Shown here: positions 17,526 through 28,600 of the stretch, piece by piece
Position numbering within the stretch: the first letter of the stretch is position 1
Layout of the letters: the number at the start of each line of letters is the position of its first letter
Origin: Lachnospiraceae bacterium
GTDB lineage: Bacteria; Bacillota; Clostridia; Lachnospirales; Lachnospiraceae
Direction: 5' to 3'
Length of the DNA: 64,000 bases
Assembly (NCBI GenBank): GCA_014804485.1
Contig: JAAUZT010000006.1
Location: 47,232-111,231 of the forward strand
Position numbers and translations under genes: made by a program
The notes under the pieces: generated by a model
What the model saw: only the letters and a program-made list of their open reading frames with translations
Database searches by the model: none
What the model was told of the DNA's origin: nothing

Positions 17526-20024
17526 GTGAGGAGGAATTCGGTAAATATGATGAACGCAGATAAGAGAGAAAAGATATATCGGGATAACAAGGGCAGTGTC
17601 ATGGTCATGGTCATTGTTATTATTGCGTTTATTGCGATCTTAGTGAGCGTCTTGATGTTCGTGTCTTTTTCAGGATATCAGATGCGTGCGGTTGACAGAC
17701 GCGGCAAGGATAACTTCTATACTGCGGAGACGGTGCTGGACGAGATCAATGTAGGTCTGCAGGGTGAGATCTCCGCTGCGCTGAGTAAGGCTTACAGCGA
17801 GGTCATGAATAACTTTGCATTATACAAGAGCGCCAACGCGAGAAACAAGGCGTTCCACGAAATCTATTATAAGGAACTGAAGGAATGCTTATGGAAGAGC
17901 AGTGCGGAGGAGAATAATTACAGCGTTGATACGTTGCGGAGTTATCTGTCCAGCGGTAGTCTCGGAGACGGTGACGGAACGCGAGCGACCTTCTTAAGCG
18001 GTGCGGCTACCTATGGCGCTATTGTGGAATCCAATCTGGAATATGCCACAGAACCGGAAAAATATAAGATGGAGATCGTCAATAACAGCAAATTACTGCT
18101 GAAAGATCTGAAAGTTTCCTATGTGGATGAGAGTGGTTACATATCCATTATCAGTACTGATATCAGGATCACAATGCCCCCTGTCAACTTTTCACAGGCA
18201 TCTGCGCTTCCCAGTTTGGAGGACTGCTGTTTGATCGCTGACGATACGCTTGTCATGGGCAATACCAATGCAGGCGGCAGTATTGTGGTCAAAGGGGATG
18301 CTTATGCGGGACAGATGTTCATCGGCAAGCCTTCTGATCCGGTATATTCCGTATTTGATAAGGATAAGAAACCGTCTGAGAAAACGCCGCTTTCTCTGCC
18401 GACACTGCTTTCCACCAGTGTTTCCTTCGAGAAGACGTATAACGCGGAGGCGTTAAGCAAGTCCTTGGTGATCAGCAGAGAGAACATTGAAGTGGCGGAA
18501 AACAGCACTCTCAAGACGACAGAGGCGGAACTGTGGGCACGGAATCTGGAATTGGACTCAGCCACTGCGGAACTGGATGGTGTGGTTAATCTGAAAGATG
18601 ATTTTACGTTATCCGGCAAAAACAGCAAGGCGGTTATCAAAGGCGAGTATGACGGATTCGGCTATATTGCGGACGAAGAGGGATCCGGTGGCGGAACAGG
18701 GGGCAGTGGTGACGGAACGGGTGATCCGGCGGACACTGTCGATACACGTCCGGATTCCAGCAGCGCGATCGTCATTAACGGTAAGGACAGCACACTTGAT
18801 CTGTCCGGTCTGGAGCGTATGATGATCAGCGGAAGAGCATATGTTTCCACAGCCTATAACGCGGCGGATACCTCGGCAACAGAGCAGGAGAGGCAGAATC
18901 AGACAAATATTCTGATGGGAGAATCAGTTGCGATAAAGAGTAATCAGTTGATTTATCTGGCACCTTCAGAGGCGATCGGATGCAGGATCGATGAAAACGG
19001 AATCATCGGCGCTTCGGAATACGGGTGTAATCCGTTGACACTTGAGCAGTATGAGGAGATAAAGGATAATCCGGACAAGTATCGTCTTCTGGACGGATCA
19101 AGACAACTCTCCGTATTGGGATATAAGCGCCTGAATGACTATATCAGTGAGGAGACCCTGGCGGACGGCTCGCCGGCATATGTTCCGGAGATCGTGTTCC
19201 GGCAGACGAATGCAGGGCCGCTGGTATACTGCTATCTGCGCTTTACAGATGAGGATGCGGCCAACAAATATTTTGTGGATTATTATGCCATCAATTCTGA
19301 GGCGGTTGACCGGTATACGCAACTCTATGCCAAAGAGATTAAGATGTCGGATGATTTGTTGTACCTGAGTCTGGCGGGAAACATGCTGACTTATGAGGGG
19401 TACGAAGGCTGGTCTGTACTGTCGTCTACGGAGTCTACCGTCAATCTGCAGCAGGCGAAGAGGCTCTCTACAGCGAAGGACGATGTGTTCAAGGCACTGA
19501 GCGCTAAGATCATGCGGACTTCCAATCAGCTCACCAGTGAGGAGATGGATAAGACCGCATTTCCGAATATCATGAACGAGACCGAGATCGAGATCATCTT
19601 ACATATAAAGGGTGCACAGGAGGTCAGAATCGATACGCTGGGCGCAAATCCGGATAGTATGATCCTGACGAAAAAAGATGAATATGTGGTAGATGGCCAT
19701 ACGCCGTCTTCTGTTAAAATGATTGTCAGTCTTGGGAACGTGACGGTGAAGAAAGACTTTAAGGGTCTGATCATTGCCAAGGGTAATCTGACGATAGAGG
19801 CAGGCGCGTCAGTTACCTTAGAGCCATTGGATACGGATACTTTCTCCAATATCCTGCAAACGAAGATCGATGAACTGTCAACGACGGATCGTGATTATCA
19901 TCTGCTGAATATCTTTAATGATGGCGTGAATTATGTCAATAGCGGCAACGCAACGACAGATATGGGTACGCAGCAGGTATCCTTCGTTGATTTGATTACT
20001 TATGAGAATTGGAGCAAGAAATAG
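17526..20024 (+). CDS. Very large PilX-like minor pilin / pilus assembly protein
   Basis: NKGSVMVMVIVIIAFIAILVSVLMFVSFSGYQMRAVDRRGKDNFYTAETVLDEI (PilX-like N-terminus); long repetitive beta-rich body. Confidence 0.65.
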   Translation: MRRNSVNMMNADKREKIYRDNKGSVMVMVIVIIAFIAILVSVLMFVSFSGYQMRAVDRRGKDNFYTAETVLDEINVGLQGEISAALSKAYSEVMNNFALYKSANARNKAFHEIYYKELKECLWKSSAEENNYSVDTLRSYLSSGSLGDGDGTRATFLSGAATYGAIVESNLEYATEPEKYKMEIVNNSKLLLKDLKVSYVDESGYISIISTDIRITMPPVNFSQASALPSLEDCCLIADDTLVMGNTNAGGSIVVKGDAYAGQMFIGKPSDPVYSVFDKDKKPSEKTPLSLPTLLSTSVSFEKTYNAEALSKSLVISRENIEVAENSTLKTTEAELWARNLELDSATAELDGVVNLKDDFTLSGKNSKAVIKGEYDGFGYIADEEGSGGGTGGSGDGTGDPADTVDTRPDSSSAIVINGKDSTLDLSGLERMMISGRAYVSTAYNAADTSATEQERQNQTNILMGESVAIKSNQLIYLAPSEAIGCRIDENGIIGASEYGCNPLTLEQYEEIKDNPDKYRLLDGSRQLSVLGYKRLNDYISEETLADGSPAYVPEIVFRQTNAGPLVYCYLRFTDEDAANKYFVDYYAINSEAVDRYTQLYAKEIKMSDDLLYLSLAGNMLTYEGYEGWSVLSSTESTVNLQQAKRLSTAKDDVFKALSAKIMRTSNQLTSEEMDKTAFPNIMNETEIEIILHIKGAQEVRIDTLGANPDSMILTKKDEYVVDGHTPSSVKMIVSLGNVTVKKDFKGLIIAKGNLTIEAGASVTLEPLDTDTFSNILQTKIDELSTTDRDYHLLNIFNDGVNYVNSGNATTDMGTQQVSFVDLITYENWSKK

Positions 20025-20035
20025 GAGCTGTTGGG

Positions 20036-20605
20036 ATGAAGGATAACAGAGGATTTTCGCTGGTTGAATTATTGGTAGTTGTCGCGATCATGGGGGTCAT
20101 GAGCGGCTTCGTCTTCATCGGACTGCCGTTATTGACCGGTCAGAATGCAAGGGAATGCGCCAACAATATGTCGGCGGCGCTCGGCAGGGAGAAGAATTAT
20201 GCCCTGACCAGATCGGGTACCGCAGATTGTTACATGGAACTGATGCTGGATTCCGACGGCTATCGCGTGAAGTACTATATACCGCAGAATGCCGTTGTGG
20301 AGGGGCATAATGGGTCGGATTGGGTTCTGGCGGAGGAGCAGAAGATAGGCAGCGGTCAGGTGAACGTGACATGTTCTTTCAGGGATGGCTCAAGTGTCGA
20401 TATCACGAGCGGGCAGTCCGTGAAGTTTGTCTACAACCGTTCTAGCGGTGCGTTTAAGCAAGCTGTGCAGTCGGACGGGTCTACGCTTGGAATTGTAGGA
20501 GGCGGCAGTGAGTACTGTACCGGCGTTACCTTTGACAGAGGCAAAAAATATGAGATCACTTTATATCCGGAAACCGGTAAACATGTATTATCCAGAGTGA
20601 ATTAG
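20036..20605 (+). CDS. GspH/FimT-like pseudopilin
   Basis: DNRGFSLVELLVVVAIMGVMSGFVFIGLPLL; ATG 20036 within the ORF opening at 20009. Confidence 0.82.
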   Translation: MKDNRGFSLVELLVVVAIMGVMSGFVFIGLPLLTGQNARECANNMSAALGREKNYALTRSGTADCYMELMLDSDGYRVKYYIPQNAVVEGHNGSDWVLAEEQKIGSGQVNVTCSFRDGSSVDITSGQSVKFVYNRSSGAFKQAVQSDGSTLGIVGGGSEYCTGVTFDRGKKYEITLYPETGKHVLSRVN

Positions 20606-20636
20606 TCTGTTGGGATCAGATGGAAAGGAGAGCACT

Positions 20637-22595
20637 ATGGAAAAGAACAGAGGATTGTCCTTGGTCGAACTATTGATTACAGTTGCAATATTGTCTATTG
20701 TTATGGTGATTGCGATATCTTTCATGATGACGGGAAGCAGAAGCTTCACCAAGGGCAATGCCGACTCTACGGTGCAGAAGGAGGCGGAACTTACTGTCAA
20801 TCAGATAGAAGATATGATCATAGATATCAACGGCGGTGTCTCCATGATTGACGATGCCGATAAGACGGAGTTGACGATGTATCATACCGAAGATGATGGA
20901 AGCGGAACCGGCGCCATGCTTTACTCTAAGGAGGCGGTGACATGGAACAAGTCGGATAACAATGTGTACTGCAGTAAGTGGAGAGTCAACTATGATGATT
21001 CTACCGGCGCTTATGCGGTGGATGCTTCGGCGACTGATAACTATGTGGATCAGCTTCTGGCGGAGCATGTCACTTCATTCGATGTGGATCTGAGCGATAC
21101 CTTGACGACCACAGCATTGAATGGTACGACGCGGACGATCGTCAAGTCCGTACTCGTCAAGGTAGGTTATGATGACGGCACGGGTATAGTCGATTATGCC
21201 ACAAGTCCGGTCATTACGCTCCGTAACCGTATGCTCTTAAGTGACGATCCGGCGGATATCTTCGATGAGGTCACACCTGCGGCGGATACTCTGAAACTGT
21301 ACTATTCAGGTATGGAGACGGCGGGAGTCGTACCTATCGTGGATCGTGTATCCGAGGTGCAGAGAGGAGCTGTCTACTCTATCTATGCAATGATCAATAT
21401 CGGGTCGGATGTGAATGACTTGGTAGATTGGGAAATTGCGGAGACAGGAACATTAAGTACGATCGACAACAATGGAATCCTCACTGTCGGCACATACGAG
21501 GCGAATGCTTATCTGACGATCACGGCGAAATATAAATCCAATACGAGTAAGAAAGCGACAGGCGTTGTGAAGGTTGTGGGAACTACGCCGTTAAAGTCTC
21601 TTAAATCTGTGCATATTCTCACGAAGTCTATGCCAGCCTATGAAGCACATTATGGTTCTACGGTCGTTACAGAGGGATTTAGACAAGATGAGGTAGATGC
21701 AATCACATATAAGTGGACAGTTGCGTTGATGGGTGGCGGAAGAGAAATTTCGAGCGTTGCGGAAGATTTTACCGATAACAATAAAACGCTGGATTTGATG
21801 ATTAAGAAAGATCCTTTGAATTTTGGACAGATTCTTGTGATTACGTTGACGGCGCATTCGGATATCACAGGAGAGACTGTGTCTGACCAGGTGATGTATC
21901 GAATAAATGATGAAGGAGCGGTTGGCGGCGATTCCTTTATGGAACGTGGCAAGGGCGGTCACCATGATACTGATTACTGGTTCGAAAATGATTGGGGGAG
22001 CAATCATTGGTATGATTACTATTTCTGTGATATATATGGTAATCGTATTTCAGAATACGATAGTCTACTGAGTTGTATAACAGTGGAGGATAGAGGATGT
22101 ACGGCTTATGGATTGTTCATTTCTAATGATCTTCCGGTAAACAGGAGTTATTATATAAAAGTTATATGTTACTGTAGTGGTACCGATTGGCAGGGACTTG
22201 AAAAGAATTGGCAGCGCGAGTTTATTCAGTACATTCCGGAGGTTCGGATGTATGGGAAGTCGAATTATGAGTCGACAACTGTAAGCTCTATATTTAATTT
22301 CTACTATGTTCTGGATGGATATTATGAAGTGGCGTGGATGAATCAAAGTGATCCAATTTACGAATATAGTGTTGAAGAATTTGACTATGAAGTAAAAGAT
22401 GGCGCGGTGGCGGTGGTAACACCTCAATTTACAGGTAATACGGTAACACTGGGAGATGACTGTACGATGCATTCATGGGGGAGCTTTACGTGTGAAGGCG
22501 CTGCGGATAAGGTAGTGTTAAAGAGCATGAGGATTAGGGTGTCAATGAAGGAGCACCCAGAAATATACACGTATTCAACTGTCATTTTTGAATAG
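20637..22595 (+). CDS. Large PilW-like minor pilin with Ig-like (BIG2-type) segment
   Basis: NRGLSLVELLITVAILSIVMVIAISFMMTGSRSF; internal VDWEIAETGTLSTIDNNGILTVGTYEANAYLTITAKYKSNTSKKATGVVKVVG. Confidence 0.75.
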   Translation: MEKNRGLSLVELLITVAILSIVMVIAISFMMTGSRSFTKGNADSTVQKEAELTVNQIEDMIIDINGGVSMIDDADKTELTMYHTEDDGSGTGAMLYSKEAVTWNKSDNNVYCSKWRVNYDDSTGAYAVDASATDNYVDQLLAEHVTSFDVDLSDTLTTTALNGTTRTIVKSVLVKVGYDDGTGIVDYATSPVITLRNRMLLSDDPADIFDEVTPAADTLKLYYSGMETAGVVPIVDRVSEVQRGAVYSIYAMINIGSDVNDLVDWEIAETGTLSTIDNNGILTVGTYEANAYLTITAKYKSNTSKKATGVVKVVGTTPLKSLKSVHILTKSMPAYEAHYGSTVVTEGFRQDEVDAITYKWTVALMGGGREISSVAEDFTDNNKTLDLMIKKDPLNFGQILVITLTAHSDITGETVSDQVMYRINDEGAVGGDSFMERGKGGHHDTDYWFENDWGSNHWYDYYFCDIYGNRISEYDSLLSCITVEDRGCTAYGLFISNDLPVNRSYYIKVICYCSGTDWQGLEKNWQREFIQYIPEVRMYGKSNYESTTVSSIFNFYYVLDGYYEVAWMNQSDPIYEYSVEEFDYEVKDGAVAVVTPQFTGNTVTLGDDCTMHSWGSFTCEGAADKVVLKSMRIRVSMKEHPEIYTYSTVIFE

Positions 22596-22694
22596 CAGAA
22601 GCAAGAGTGTTATAATGCAACCTTTGGATTCAGGATAACGGGAGTGCCTATCAACTTCACAGCTTGTTTCGATGGGCGGATGGGAAGTGAAAAA

Positions 22695-25600
22695 ATGAAG
22701 AGAATGATAAGAAACAGAAAGAAACTGAATGGCAAGCGTATTGCAGCGGCGGCAGTGGCGGGACTGTCCGCTGCCGCTGTTGTTATGACAGCGGTACTGT
22801 CTGATGTGATGGAGGCGGAAGCGGCGGATACTTTGCTTGGTATCGAGAAGCTTCGTACCCGCTATAAAGAGAGCGGACGTGAATTCGTTATTCTGGAAGT
22901 TGTACCTGACAGGGCAGCGGCGGAGATCGGATATCTTGTCAGTGGTTATGAGCCCATCCTGTGTGAGTGGGATGAGGAGGAGATGGTCTGGAGTAACTGG
23001 AAGAACACTTTATGCGAACTGCCGGCGAGAAGCCGTGAGGCCTTCGTAGAGGATAAGAAAAATGAACTGCGGGAGTACTATGCAAAACAGGGGATTGAGA
23101 AAAATTTCCCGGTGGAAGCCATAGAGGACAAGTACGAAGAGGGAGAACCGAGGCAGGAGGGTTTCGAGAGGATCGTATCCGATGGCGCTAGGAAAACGGG
23201 CTGGTTTGAAAAGATCAGTGGTACTCCGGCGGAAGGAACAGACAGATATCAGGTTGCTTTTGACTACAAGGGTCCGTTTGGCAATGAGAGTTTGGAGTTC
23301 GAAGATACTTTGTATTATACAGTTTCAAGTGCTACCAAGATAACTTCAACTATGAAGATAGAGTCCGACAGACCCATATATGTCAAAACAGGTGACATAT
23401 ATGAATATTGCGGCACATGGGAAGAAGTCAATAGTGTGGTGACAGCGTCTTTTTCGGAGGATTCGTCGGAGAAAGATGAGGAAGAAGAGGAAAAGCCTAA
23501 GCCGGATGACGGAAAGAATGATGGCGATAATAAAAATGACGATGGCAGCGGCGATGAGAATAGCGGTGACAGCGGCAGCGGTGACGAAAAAGAGGATAAT
23601 GACGGCAGCGGCGACGACAGCAGTAACGAGGATAACAACGGCGGCGACGACAGCAGTAACGAGGATAACAATGGCGGCGACGACAGCGGCAACGAAGATA
23701 ACAACAGCGGCGACGACAGCGGCAACGAAGATAACAATGGCGGCGACGACAGCAGTAACGGAGATAGCAATGGCAGCGGCAACGGGGATAACAACAGCGG
23801 CAGTAATGACGACAGTAACGGTGGTTCCGACAGTAACGATCAGCCGGAGGGTGCCGGCAACGATATAAGCAATGATGATGTTGCGAAGACAACGACATCC
23901 ATTTTTGCATCTCTTCGAGAGGGCAAGTGGTTTAAGCTGGTTGCGGATGATACTCCGGCGGACGGCTCCGGTGACAATACAGGAGCGGACGATCAGCTAA
24001 AGCCCAGTGAAGGCGAGGGTTCGAACAGTGATTCTGACGTAGATAAGCCGGATAAGGACGACAATACGGATAAAGATCAGTCAGATTCGGATGGCAACAC
24101 AGATCAGGATAATACAAATCCGGATGATGCAGACGAGGATGATAGTGCGGATTCGGACGAGACAGAAACGGATGATAACAGCGATCCGGATAAGGATGAG
24201 CCGGCGGCAGATGACCCGGTTGAAGATGATGAAAGTGATAAGAATACGTTCGCAGTGGGAGAGGCAGGGGAATATTATCTGGTTGCCTTTGAGAGACAGT
24301 CTGCCGAGGAGGATCCCGCACTCGGTACACCCATGTATGCAGTAAAAGGTAAAAATGATATCGTATTGAGTGAAGATGGCGAGTATGTATTTGTGGAATG
24401 GGATGAAAGTATGGGCTATAACCAGCCCATACAGGAATACACTTTCGCCGGTAAAGAGATCTGGTGTAAGAATACATTCAAGAGTAACGAGTGGTTTAAG
24501 AAGTATGTTCTCAATATGGATAAGGCCGATTACGATGATTTCCGTATCAAGGTATTGACATTCACTCCACAGGAACTCAATGACATGGAGAAGATACCGA
24601 ACTTTGATTTCCTTTATCTTAATTCCGGATTAAGAGTAGATGGACTTGAAGACGGCGGAGATATTTCAGGCAATGATATCGACACCGGAGATGACGGCAA
24701 TACGGATAACGGCGACGCCAACGGAGACGATGGAAATAATGAAGGATCCGGAAGCGAAAATAAGGTAAGCGCTGATGCCGGCAATGAGATAATGACGAAG
24801 CTGTTGGCGGCCGAATCTTTACAGGGCCAATGGCGCAGGCTGGTTGCAGACGATAATCCGGAAGGGAACACCGATGGATTAGGAACAGACAGTACCTTAG
24901 AGAATGACAACGGTTCCGATACGGATAGCGATTCCGCAACTGCCGAAGGTTCCGATGCGGACAGCAATTCCGGAGACAGCGGAGATTCTGATAAGGACAG
25001 CAGCTCCGGGAATGTCGGGGATTCCGATGCAGGCAGTGATTCCGAAAGCAACGGCAGTTCTGACACGGGCAGCGGTTTGGAGAATGCCGGTGACTCTGAT
25101 ACAGACAGCAATTCTGAGAATAGCGACGACTCTGAGACCGGCGATGACAGCGGTTCAAAGGATGACGATGATGCCGGGGAAGTCAGTATCTCGGAGAATA
25201 ATATCGGTTCTGATAAGAAGACTGTTAAGGCATCTTCCGATGGCGATAGTGATATCGTTGACGAAAAAGTGCATAACTATTCGGCGGATAACGATCTGTC
25301 TGATGAGGTGTTGAAATATTTCTTTGATATAACGATCGCAGGCGCGAAACCGTGTCTGGTAGATGGTTCTATTCTGTATGCGAAAGATGACAGTGGTAGT
25401 ATCGCGGTCAATGAAGAACTTCAAAACACCAATATATTCAGACTTTCCGCGATGCTCTGTCAGGATAATCTGAGCGAATGGTATGAGCAGCATCGTGCTA
25501 ATTATACGAGACTGTCCGTGACACAGTTAATGAACGGCATTGTGGAGGATGCGGATAAGAACTTTGTGGAAGAGCAGGTCTACTGCAGATTCGGCAATGG

Positions 25601-28600
25601 CAGTGATTCCATCATTAATGACCTATTCTATGACGCAACGATTTATAAGGACGGCGGCGAGATCGAACCGGGCTTCCAGTGTGTTCTGGATGAGATCAAA
25701 CTGGACAATCTGTATCGTGAAGCGGATACATCGGGGAATTATAAGCCTCTTTCCACTAGTATATCGCAGGCGAAGGCGGTACGGCATATTCTGAATTACA
25801 GAGATCGCAGGAAAGTAGAGACGAAGAAAGATATCCGGGTATTGGAGATCCAGCCGGCTATGGCGGATACCCCTGAGCTTACATTAGATCAGCTGAAGGA
25901 GTGGGCGCCCGGAGTAGAGACTGCTGATATCACGGTTATGACGACGGCGGAGTTTATCGGCAAGATCGAGAAACTGAATGAAACTTACGACCTGATCTAT
26001 ATCGGTACGAGCAAAGATCATCTGAATATGCGTTATTGGATGGATAGAAACTATACGGGCAAACCGGATAAGAACCATATTCCCTCCGGTACGGCGTTCA
26101 ACGATGCGGATATGGACGGACTGATCTATTGTAATATCGGTGATCTGCGTGTTACATACATGCCGCTGGCAGGGCAGCTGGACACGGAATATTGGAATAA
26201 TAACCGGAACGAGAATGTATATTACTATAATTATATGCGTTATGGCGGCAATGACATTACGGAGGAGAAGAAGGAAGCTTTGTTGTCCTTCCTGGATGGT
26301 TCCTATCCGGTTATCATTGCGGATGACTTCATAGAGCAGCCGGCGACGATATATGAAGATATCGAGTATAGAGCCAGCCGCGTAAATCTTGCAGAAGGAG
26401 AATATACCCAGAAAGATCTGCAGGCGCTTGGCGTACCGGCAAGGGTGATCTCTTCCCTTAAGGTGAAGAAAGGCTATAGAGTGACTGTTTTCGATCAGGA
26501 TAATTTCCAAGGGAACAGTGCGGTATTTACGAAGGATGAGATCAATTTTGTGACAACGGCCTCTCAGGGGAACTGGAATGACAGGGTAGTTTCCCTGATC
26601 ATAGAGCGGGAGGAAAATGCGGAACCGAGCCGGCGGATCGATGAGGACCATATTGATAACTGTACCTATTTATATGAATTCGTCAAGAAGGCGCTGGATG
26701 ACAAGTATGTGAACTTCTATACCTGGGGTGACATCGGGGAGGATTCGGAACTTTTCAAGTTCTACCTGAATCGGCCTAAGGTAAGTCTGACTGAGACTGC
26801 GGTGGGCGGCGAAGTAAAGGAAGGCAGTGATATCTACTATATTAATTCGGATATGAACGGAAGATACAGTCTGAATTATCGTTTTAAAATTCAGAACGAG
26901 GGAACTGCTTCCTATAATACCAAATATCGCTGCAAACTCTATATAGACGTGAACTCTGACGGTAAATTTTCCGCGCAGGAGGAAATAGAGGATATCAGTA
27001 TCACGCAGAACGGCGGTTCTGTATCGGCGGATGCATTGTATGCTGACAGATCCTACATACTTTCCAGGCAGGTTCCCATGGGATATAAAGGGCTGCTTCC
27101 GTGGAGACTGGAGATCACGCAGGCCGATAATCCGAATATTTATACTTCCATGAGCGGCTTTACCAAGCTGGAGGGCATGGAACAGGAACAGATCAAGGTC
27201 TTACAGATCGGGCGTGATGTAATTAAGGATGTAGACTGGTGGGGCCGTGAGTGGGAGAGACTGTTTGATCTCGGAGAGGAGATCAGAACACCCGGAACAA
27301 TTTATAATACGCTGGTATATGGCGGAACGATAGACGGCGTTTATTACGAGGGGATAACGAAAGATTTTGATATTGATGTAACCTTTAAGACGATCCCGGA
27401 GTATGAACAGGAGTATGCGGCGAATCCGGAGTATCTGAAGGATTTCAATATGTTGATTCTGGGATTCAGCGATTCGTACGGAGATTTCAGCGGAGATGCC
27501 GAGACGGGCGCGATGGGGTCTATCATTGATTTCGTAAACAGCGGCAAGAGTGTTCTGTTTGCGCATGACACGACTTCTTACTTCAATTATGAGAAGAAAG
27601 GAGGAGGCTATCCTAATTTTAACGGTGTGGGTTATCCCTGGAGAGATAATCATAATGACACGAGAAGTCATGATCAATATCACTGGGCCAGCACGCTGAA
27701 TACGTATTTTCGTAATCTGGTCGGCATGGATCGTTTCGGCATCCTGAGTACCGGGACGCTGCAGCGCGGAGATGTGCTGCGCGAGGGAACCGAAGCGTTT
27801 AAGGAGGTCGTTGAGTCAAGGTATGACGTGGCGTATAAGCCTAAGAGCGGCAAGAAGGAAACAGTGCCGCAGGTACACGGGTATACTTACCAGCTTATTA
27901 ATGCAAAAGATCTTGCGGCAGACGGGGGCCAACAGAAAATTGACTATAACAGATGGGAACTGGATATGTCGAAGGCGAATAACTGGAAATTTTCCAATAC
28001 CTATAGGAATATACGCTATGACAAGGTGTATTACGCGGGTGGAGCCTCTGAGAACGATAGATACGGTGAAGTGGTATCGCCTTACAACGGTGAGATAGAT
28101 CAACTTTATGTAAACCAAGTGAATCGTGGACAGATCGTGGAATATCCGTATAAGCTTCAGGAGCGTTTTGAGGTTGCAATGACGCACGGACAGTACTATG
28201 AGCTGGACTATACGGCGGACGACGACGGCGACGGACAGAGTGATCTGGTAGTGTGGTACTGCCTTGGATCAAGGGGAGCGAACGGCGCCGAGACAATATA
28301 TTCCCAGTCGCCCAATGATGTGAGGAATAATTACTATATTTATAACAAGGGAAATATAACTTATACCGGTATGGGGCATAGTGCCGCACAAAATCTGAGG
28401 TATACAGTAGAGGAAGCGAAGCTGTTCATCAACACGATGATCGCATCCTATCAGGCAGGTATCAAAGACCCGCAGATCAGTGTGCTGAAACAAGGTCTTC
28501 CGGAATCCGAGGAGATGAAACTGCTCTATAGATATTATGATGCGGTTAATGACTTCTCCTTGAATGATGCAGTGGCATCGGATGGCTATGAGAAGATTTA

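Noticed and set aside
23613-23777. Regular 33-nt repeats, superficially CRISPR-like
   Set aside because: Units are directly contiguous with no unique spacers, stay in frame and encode an acidic repeat within a long ORF; no cas genes.
23315-23794. Minus-strand ORF MLSPLPLPLLSPLLLSSPP...
   Set aside because: Antisense shadow of the acidic repeat tract; low-complexity artefact.
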